Source: Burkholderiaceae bacterium (GTDB lineage Bacteria; Pseudomonadota; Gammaproteobacteria; Burkholderiales; Burkholderiaceae_F). From it: a stretch of DNA of 9,958 nucleotides. Positions 5,489-9,958 of the stretch are shown here, in pieces. Every line of letters starts with the position of its first letter. The first letter of the stretch is position 1. The stretch is from contig JACCSD010000174.1 of assembly GCA_013813185.1 (NCBI GenBank), positions 1 through 9,958 on the forward strand. Reading direction: 5' to 3'. The notes under the pieces are model-generated. The model did no database searches. It was not told the origin of the DNA and saw only the letters and a program-made list of their open reading frames with translations. The translations under genes and the position numbers were made by a program.

Positions 5489-6976
5489 GTGGGAAACCTT
5501 CACGAAGCCAAGCAGATCACCGACGCCAAGACGCGCTACTCGGCGGGCGTGCTGAAGTACGCGCAGATGGGTTACTGGGACGGCGACTACGTGCCCAAGG
5601 ACACCGACGTGCTGGCGATGTTCCGCATCACGCCGCAGGATGGCGTTGATGCGATCGAAGCCGCCGCGGCGGTGGCGGGCGAATCGTCGACCGCGACCTG
5701 GACGGTGGTATGGACCGACCGCCTCACCGCGTGCGAGCTGTATCGCGCCAAGGCTTATCGCGTCGACGCGGTGCCCAACACCGGAGCAGGCACGAAGACC
5801 GAGCAGCAGTACTTCGCCTACATCGCGTACGACCTCGACCTGTTTGAGCCGGGCTCGATCGCCAATTTGACCGCGTCGATCATCGGCAACGTGTTCGGCT
5901 TCAAGGCGCTGCGGGCGCTGCGGCTGGAGGACATGCGAATCCCGGTCGCGTACCTGAAGACATTCCAGGGTCCCGCGACCGGCATCGTCGTCGAGCGCGA
6001 GCGGCTCGACAAGTTCGGCCGGCCACTGCTGGGCGCGACCACCAAGCCCAAGCTCGGTCTGTCGGGCCGCAACTATGGGCGTGTGGTGTACGAGGGCCTG
6101 AAGGGCGGGCTCGATTTCATGAAGGACGACGAGAACATCAACTCACAGCCGTTCATGCACTGGCGCGACCGCTTTCTGTACTGCATGGAGGCGGTCAATC
6201 GCGCGAGCGCAGCCACCGGCGAGATCAAGGGCCACTATCTGAACGTAACCGCGGGCACGATGGAAGAGATGTACGAGCGGGCTGAGTTCGCGAAGAACCT
6301 CGGCAGCGTGATCATCATGATCGACCTGGTGATCGGCTACACCGCGATTCAGTCGATGGCGAATTGGGCGCGCAAAAAAGACATGATCCTGCACTTGCAC
6401 CGTGCCGGGAACAGCACCTACTCACGGCAGAAGAACCACGGCATGAACTTCCGCGTGATCTGCAAGTGGATGCGCATGGCCGGTGTCGACCATATCCACG
6501 CCGGCACAGTGGTCGGCAAGCTCGAAGGCGACCCGCTGATGATCAGGGGCTTTTACGACACGCTGCGCGACACGCACAGCGCGCAGAACCTGGAAACCGG
6601 CCTCTTCTTCGAGCAGGACTGGGCGTCGCTGCTGAAGGTGATGCCGGTGGCGAGCGGCGGGATCCATGCTGGCCAGATGCACCAGCTGATTCACTATCTG
6701 GGCGAAGACGTGGTGCTGCAGTTCGGCGGCGGCACGATCGGCCACCCGATGGGCATTCAGGCCGGCGCCACCGCGAACCGGGTCGCGCTCGAGGCGATGA
6801 TCCTCGCCCGCAACGAAGGCCGCGATTACCTCGCCGAGGGGCCGCAGATCCTGGCCGAAGCGGCACGCTGGTGCAAGCCGCTGAAGGCGGCGATCGACAC
6901 CTGGGGCGACATCAGCTTCAACTACGAATCGACCGACACCGCGGACTTCGTCGCCACGCCTGCAGTTAGCACATAA
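5489..6976 (+). CDS. cbbL: RuBisCO large subunit, form IC (red type)
   Basis: CbbL fixes CO2 onto ribulose-1,5-bisphosphate to give two 3-phosphoglycerates, in a complex of eight large and eight small subunits in the cytoplasm. From the GTG at 5489 it has 495 residues. Active-site parts are all present: TTKPKLGL (catalytic Lys186), GLDFMKDDEN (carbamylated Lys212 with Asp214 and Glu215), LHLHRAG (His304), loop 6 TVVGKLEGD (Lys344) and the phosphate-binding FGGGTIGHP. Text such as GLDFMKDDENINSQPFMHWRDR is typical of the red-type lineage. The GTG start has GAGGA (5476-5480) eight bases upstream; a TTG at 5474 would overlap that site and is less likely. A short extra loop (TGAGTKT, bases 5780-5800) follows VPN and makes the protein slightly longer than relatives. 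The C-terminal tail (FNYESTDTADF and on) is the part that CbbX pulls on in red-type enzymes. First gene of the operon. Confidence 0.98.
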   Translation: MGNLHEAKQITDAKTRYSAGVLKYAQMGYWDGDYVPKDTDVLAMFRITPQDGVDAIEAAAAVAGESSTATWTVVWTDRLTACELYRAKAYRVDAVPNTGAGTKTEQQYFAYIAYDLDLFEPGSIANLTASIIGNVFGFKALRALRLEDMRIPVAYLKTFQGPATGIVVERERLDKFGRPLLGATTKPKLGLSGRNYGRVVYEGLKGGLDFMKDDENINSQPFMHWRDRFLYCMEAVNRASAATGEIKGHYLNVTAGTMEEMYERAEFAKNLGSVIIMIDLVIGYTAIQSMANWARKKDMILHLHRAGNSTYSRQKNHGMNFRVICKWMRMAGVDHIHAGTVVGKLEGDPLMIRGFYDTLRDTHSAQNLETGLFFEQDWASLLKVMPVASGGIHAGQMHQLIHYLGEDVVLQFGGGTIGHPMGIQAGATANRVALEAMILARNEGRDYLAEGPQILAEAARWCKPLKAAIDTWGDISFNYESTDTADFVATPAVST

Positions 6977-7010
6977 GCATCAGCACACAAGCATCAGCGC
7001 ATAAGGAGCC
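6975..7010 (+). repeat. Tandem 14-bp repeat between cbbL and cbbS
   Basis: The 40-bp gap repeats AAGCATCAGC at 6975-6984 and 6989-6998, a period of 14 bases, and a third diverged unit carries the cbbS ribosome binding site AAGGAG (7003-7008). It looks like slipped-strand duplication of the linker, and may tune the spacing or translation between the large and small subunit genes. Confidence 0.6.
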
Positions 7011-7016
7011 GCCAGC

Positions 7017-7454
7017 ATGATGACCAACCAGGGCAATCGCGTCACGCAGGGCCAGTTTTCCTACCTGCGCGACCTCAGCGATGCGCAGATCGGCAAACAG
7101 ATCGATTACGCGCTTTCGAACGGCTGGTCGATCGGCGTCGAGTACACCGATGACCCGCACCCGCGCAACGTTTACTGGGAGATGTACGGCAATCCGATGT
7201 TCGATCTGCAGGACGCCGCGGCGATCCTGCTGGAGATCAACGCCTGCCGCAAGACTTTCCCGAGCCATTACATCCGCGTAACGGCGTTCGATTCCACCCG
7301 TGGCTGGGAGACGCCGCGCATGAGCTACATCGTCAACCGCCCGGCGAAAGAGCCGGGCTTCGGCCTCGCGCGCCAGGAAGCCGAGGGCCGCAACATTCGC
7401 TACCGCATCAGCTCGTACGCGACTGACCGGCCCGAAGGCGAGCGCTACAAGTAA
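7017..7454 (+). CDS. cbbS: RuBisCO small subunit, form IC
   Basis: The 145-residue small subunit caps the octameric core of large subunits and stabilises the enzyme. Family signs are QGQFSYLRDLSDAQI near the start, WSIGVEYTDDPHPRNVYWEMYGNPMFDL in the middle, and the C-terminal extension YIVNRPAKEPGFGL to ATDRPEGERYK, which is found in red-type small subunits, where it forms a hairpin in the central channel. The ATG at 7017 has AAGGAG (7003-7008) eight bases upstream; the ATG at 7020 is less well placed. It follows cbbL by 40 bp, in the same transcript. Confidence 0.97.
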   Translation: MMTNQGNRVTQGQFSYLRDLSDAQIGKQIDYALSNGWSIGVEYTDDPHPRNVYWEMYGNPMFDLQDAAAILLEINACRKTFPSHYIRVTAFDSTRGWETPRMSYIVNRPAKEPGFGLARQEAEGRNIRYRISSYATDRPEGERYK

Positions 7455-7470
7455 TCGGAACCAGCCGACG

Positions 7471-8361
7471 ATGGACATGGCGGTCGCATCCCCGCAGGCG
7501 CTGTTCGAAGCGTCGGGCGTCAAGGACGTGCTCGACCGGCTCGATTCCGAGCTGATCGGACTCACGCCGGTGAAAAGCCGCATCCGCGATATCGCGGCGC
7601 TGCTCCTGGTCGACAAGCTGCGCACCGAGCAGGGTTTGCAGTCGCAACCGCCTTCGCTGCACATGAGCTTTACCGGCAATCCCGGCACCGGCAAGACGAC
7701 CGTCGCGATGCGCATGGCCGAAGTGCTGAAGCAGCTCGGCTACGTGCGCAAGGGCCATCTCGTGGCAGTGACGCGCGACGACCTGGTCGGCCAGTTCATC
7801 GGCCACACCGCGCCGAAAACGAAAGAGGTTGTGAAGAAGGCGATGGGCGGCGTGTTGTTTATCGACGAGGCGTACTACCTGTACAAGCCCGAGAACGAGC
7901 GCGACTACGGGCAAGAGTCGATCGAGATCCTGCTGCAGGCGATGGAGAACCATCGCGACGATCTGGTCGTCATCCTCGCGGGCTACAAGAACCGCATGGA
8001 CACGTTCTTCGGCAGCAACCCCGGCATGGCGTCGCGCGTCGCGCATCACATCGACTTTCCCGATTACAGCGAAGCGGAGCTGATGCAGATCGCGCAGCTG
8101 ATGCTGCGCGCGCTGAACTACGACTTCGATGCATCGGCCGCAGCGGCTTTCGCACGCTATATCACGCTGCGCCGGCAGCAGCCGCATTTTGCGAATGCAC
8201 GCTCGATCCGCAACGCGCTCGACCGCATGCGGCTGCGGCACGCGACGCGCGTCGTGCGGGCCGATAGTGCGCCGACGCGCGAGCAGTTGCGCACCCTGCA
8301 GGCGGAAGACATCGCCGGCAGCCGCGTTTTCGATTCGCCCGCCGCGGCGAGTGGAGGTTAA
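7471..8361 (+). CDS. cbbX: CbbX, AAA+ red-type RuBisCO activase
   Basis: CbbX is a hexameric AAA+ ATPase that frees RuBisCO from bound inhibitory sugar phosphates by briefly pulling the C-terminal tail of CbbL through its pore; it is itself activated by ribulose-1,5-bisphosphate. The 296-residue protein shows Walker A GNPGTGKTT (residues 69-77), Walker B VLFIDEAYYL (128-137), the pore segment LVGQFIGHTAPKTKE (105-119), and the sensor region LVVILAGYKNRMD with SRVAHHIDFPDYS, then a helical C-terminal lid. Relatives I remember have Tyr in LVGQYIGHTAP where this has Phe109. It follows cbbS by 16 bp with no strong ribosome binding site, so it may depend on translation from cbbS; a second ATG at 7477 is possible. 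Its presence confirms a red-type RuBisCO system. Confidence 0.96.
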   Translation: MDMAVASPQALFEASGVKDVLDRLDSELIGLTPVKSRIRDIAALLLVDKLRTEQGLQSQPPSLHMSFTGNPGTGKTTVAMRMAEVLKQLGYVRKGHLVAVTRDDLVGQFIGHTAPKTKEVVKKAMGGVLFIDEAYYLYKPENERDYGQESIEILLQAMENHRDDLVVILAGYKNRMDTFFGSNPGMASRVAHHIDFPDYSEAELMQIAQLMLRALNYDFDASAAAAFARYITLRRQQPHFANARSIRNALDRMRLRHATRVVRADSAPTREQLRTLQAEDIAGSRVFDSPAAASGG

Positions 8362-8363
8362 GA

Positions 8364-9182
8364 ATGGAGATCAATACGGGCATCCAGGCATTGATATTCG
8401 ACATCGACGGCACGATGGCCGATACGGAAGAGGCGCACCGGCTCGCGTTCAATCTGGCGTTCGAGCGCTTCCGGCTCGATTGGACATGGGGGCCTTCGGA
8501 GTACCGCGAGCTGTTGAAAGTCCACGGCGGCAAGGAGCGGTTGACCCACTATATCGATTCGCTTGTCGACGACGACGACGAGCGCGCTCGCCTGCTCGAA
8601 TCGGTGCCGCGCATCCACGCCGAGAAGACGCGTTTTTACAGCGCGTTCGTCAGAGACGGCGCGGTACCGCTCAGACCCGGCGTGGCCAGGCTGCTCGACG
8701 AAGCGCGCGGCGCGGGGCGCCGCCTCGCGATCGCCAGCACGACGACCGCGGTCAATGTGGACGCGCTGTTGCAGGCGACACTTGGCCCGCGCGCACTCGA
8801 CATGTTCGACGCGATCGCGTGCGGCGATCAGGCGGCTGCGAAAAAACCGGCGCCCGACATTTATCAGCTCGCGCTGCACCGTTTGGGCGTGCCGCCGCAG
8901 CACGCGATCGCTTTCGAAGACTCGGTTTACGGGCTGCGTGCGGCGCAGGCGGCGGGCTTGTGGACGGTCGTCACGCCGAACTTCTGGACCGTCGGCGGCG
9001 ACTTCGATGGGGCCGACCTGCTGCTTCCGAGCCTCGGCGACCCGGCGCATCCGCTGCCCAACGAGCCCGGCAACGAACTTGAATCGGCCGCCTGGCTGAC
9101 ATTCGACGAGGTGACGCGCCGCGCGGAAGAACAAACCGCCCCCGAATCAGTCGCGGGACGCGCCAGCGGCCCGCTCCACTGA
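8364..9182 (+). CDS. cbbY: CbbY, xylulose-1,5-bisphosphate phosphatase (HAD)
   Basis: CbbY dephosphorylates xylulose-1,5-bisphosphate, a misfire product that blocks RuBisCO, so it works downstream of CbbX, which releases it. This is a 272-residue HAD protein: motif I FDIDGTMADTEEAH (nucleophile Asp13, acid Asp15, Glu22-Glu23), a helical cap at about 24-100, motif II IASTTT (Ser125), motif III with AAAKKPAPDIY (Lys160/161) and motif IV FEDSVYGL (Glu185, Asp186). The usual Leu of DGTL is Met18, a mild change. About 30 residues at the C-terminus (from EPGNELE on) are polar and probably loosely structured, longer than in short relatives. It starts two bases after the cbbX stop, with GGAGG (8353-8357) inside the end of cbbX, so the two genes are translationally linked. 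Confidence 0.93.
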   Translation: MEINTGIQALIFDIDGTMADTEEAHRLAFNLAFERFRLDWTWGPSEYRELLKVHGGKERLTHYIDSLVDDDDERARLLESVPRIHAEKTRFYSAFVRDGAVPLRPGVARLLDEARGAGRRLAIASTTTAVNVDALLQATLGPRALDMFDAIACGDQAAAKKPAPDIYQLALHRLGVPPQHAIAFEDSVYGLRAAQAAGLWTVVTPNFWTVGGDFDGADLLLPSLGDPAHPLPNEPGNELESAAWLTFDEVTRRAEEQTAPESVAGRASGPLH

Positions 9183-9192
9183 ACAACCCCCC

Positions 9193-9958
9193 ATGCCTAC
9201 CGGCGGCAAGTCGACCCTCACCCAGTTCCTGATCGAGGAGCGCCGGCGCGCGCCGCAGGCGACCGGCGATCTGAACGGCCTGATCACCGACGTGTCGCTC
9301 GCGTGCAAAGCGATCTCGCGCAAGGTGGCCTACGGCGAGCTGAACGGGATGCTGGGCGACGCCGGCAGCAGCAACGTGCAGGGCGAGCAGCAGAAAGCGC
9401 TCGATGTTCTGAGCAATCAGATTTTCTTGCGCGCCAACGAGTGGGGCGGGCACCTGGCCGGCATGGTGTCGGAAGAGATGGAGGACGTTTACACGATCCC
9501 GCCGCAGTATCCGCGCGGCAAGTATTTGTTGCTGTTCGACCCGCTCGACGGTTCATCGAATATCGACGTCAACGTCGCCGTCGGCAGCATCTTCTCGATC
9601 ATTCGCGCACCGGTGGTCAAGGCAGATGCGACCGCGCGCGACTTCCTGAAAGCTGGCACCAGCCAGGTGTGCGCCGGCTACGCGATCTACGGGCCGTCGA
9701 CGATGCTGGTGCTGACGGTGGGCCGCGGCACGCACGCGTTCACTCTCGAGCCGATGTTGGGCGAATGGGTGCTGAGCCATCCGAACCTCGTGATCCCGCC
9801 GAAGACGCGCGAGTTCGCCATTAACGCCTCAAACAGCCGTTTCTGGGAGCCGGCGGTCAAGCGCTACGTCGATGAATGCCTGGCCGGCAGGGCGGGAGAC
9901 CGCGGAGTGGACTTCAACATGCGCTGGATCGCGTCGCTGGTTGCGGAGACGCATCGCA
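9193..9958 (+). CDS. cbbF: Fructose-1,6-bisphosphatase class 1 (5' part)
   Basis: This enzyme removes the 1-phosphate from fructose-1,6-bisphosphate (and often from sedoheptulose-1,7-bisphosphate in cbb operons) during regeneration of the RuBisCO substrate. The first 255 residues are in the window and the frame is open to the right edge; the family is about 350 residues, so roughly 100 are missing. Metal-binding and catalytic features are present: SEEMED (93-98) and the signature LFDPLDGSSNIDVNVAVGSI (114-133), followed by CAGYAIYGPSTMLV. The N-terminal TLTQFLIEE is the usual start of this family, supporting the ATG at 9193, ten bases after the cbbY stop; no clear Shine-Dalgarno lies in that short gap. 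It may be called cbbF or cbbFP; the name follows operon position. Confidence 0.94.
   Translation, partial: MPTGGKSTLTQFLIEERRRAPQATGDLNGLITDVSLACKAISRKVAYGELNGMLGDAGSSNVQGEQQKALDVLSNQIFLRANEWGGHLAGMVSEEMEDVYTIPPQYPRGKYLLLFDPLDGSSNIDVNVAVGSIFSIIRAPVVKADATARDFLKAGTSQVCAGYAIYGPSTMLVLTVGRGTHAFTLEPMLGEWVLSHPNLVIPPKTREFAINASNSRFWEPAVKRYVDECLAGRAGDRGVDFNMRWIASLVAETHR

Noticed and set aside
981..9958. Second copy of the ssrA 3' end (attR)
   Set aside because: Searched by eye for the T-arm/acceptor sequence; none found, so the far border of the element is not in this window or is lost.
1..9958. CRISPR arrays, rRNA or ordinary tRNA genes
   Set aside because: No regularly spaced repeats and no tRNA-like sequence apart from the tRNA-like part of tmRNA.

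Overview
The window looks like a betaproteobacterium of the Burkholderia/Paraburkholderia group. The evidence is a GC-rich genome, a one-piece tmRNA, a red-type (form IC) RuBisCO operon in the order cbbR / cbbL-cbbS-cbbX-cbbY-cbbF, and a remnant of a Burkholderia-style integrase. This assignment rests on remembered protein families, not on a search.

Layout, left to right. (1) 1-510: the 3' part of a phosphoglycolate phosphatase gene (gph), cut by the window edge. (2) 617-980: a complete tmRNA gene (ssrA) with an encoded tag ANEDAFALAA and a plausible sigma70 promoter just upstream. (3) 1145-2356: a P4-type tyrosine integrase starting about 165 bp after the tmRNA 3' end. The 3' end of ssrA is a classic integration site, so this is the edge of an integrated element. 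(4) 2357-3097: a gene-poor stretch with a nested hairpin, a 142-bp miniature element (20-bp terminal inverted repeats and a 4-bp GACC direct repeat at its borders) and an isolated attC-like half-site. (5) 3098-3910 (minus): an intact class I SAM-dependent methyltransferase with a perfect ribosome binding site, joined to the 5' remnant of a second integrase (about 3930-4166, minus). Upstream of that remnant is a near-perfect 13-bp palindrome. (6) 4434-5387 (minus): the LysR-type regulator CbbR, with a possible 43-residue ORF just downstream. (7) 5489-9958 (plus): cbbL, cbbS, cbbX, cbbY and a class I fructose-1,6-bisphosphatase that runs off the right edge.

How the genes work together. CbbR is transcribed divergently from the operon it is expected to activate; the gap between them carries two overlapping TNA-N7-TNA sites. 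CbbL and CbbS form the form IC RuBisCO. CbbX is the AAA+ activase that remodels inhibited red-type RuBisCO. CbbY removes the inhibitor xylulose-1,5-bisphosphate. The fructose bisphosphatase regenerates Calvin-cycle intermediates. Together they form a carbon-fixation operon with its own repair functions.

The most interesting aspect is the setting. A complete autotrophy operon lies downstream of an integrase at ssrA and next to remains of several recombination systems, so the operon may have arrived in, or been built beside, a tmRNA-targeted island. No second copy of the ssrA 3' end is visible in the window, so the extent of such an island cannot be judged here. I did not find a convincing wholly new system; the second-look items are the miniature element, the methyltransferase/integrase-remnant junction, the palindrome, and small sequence variations in CbbL, CbbX and the tmRNA tag.
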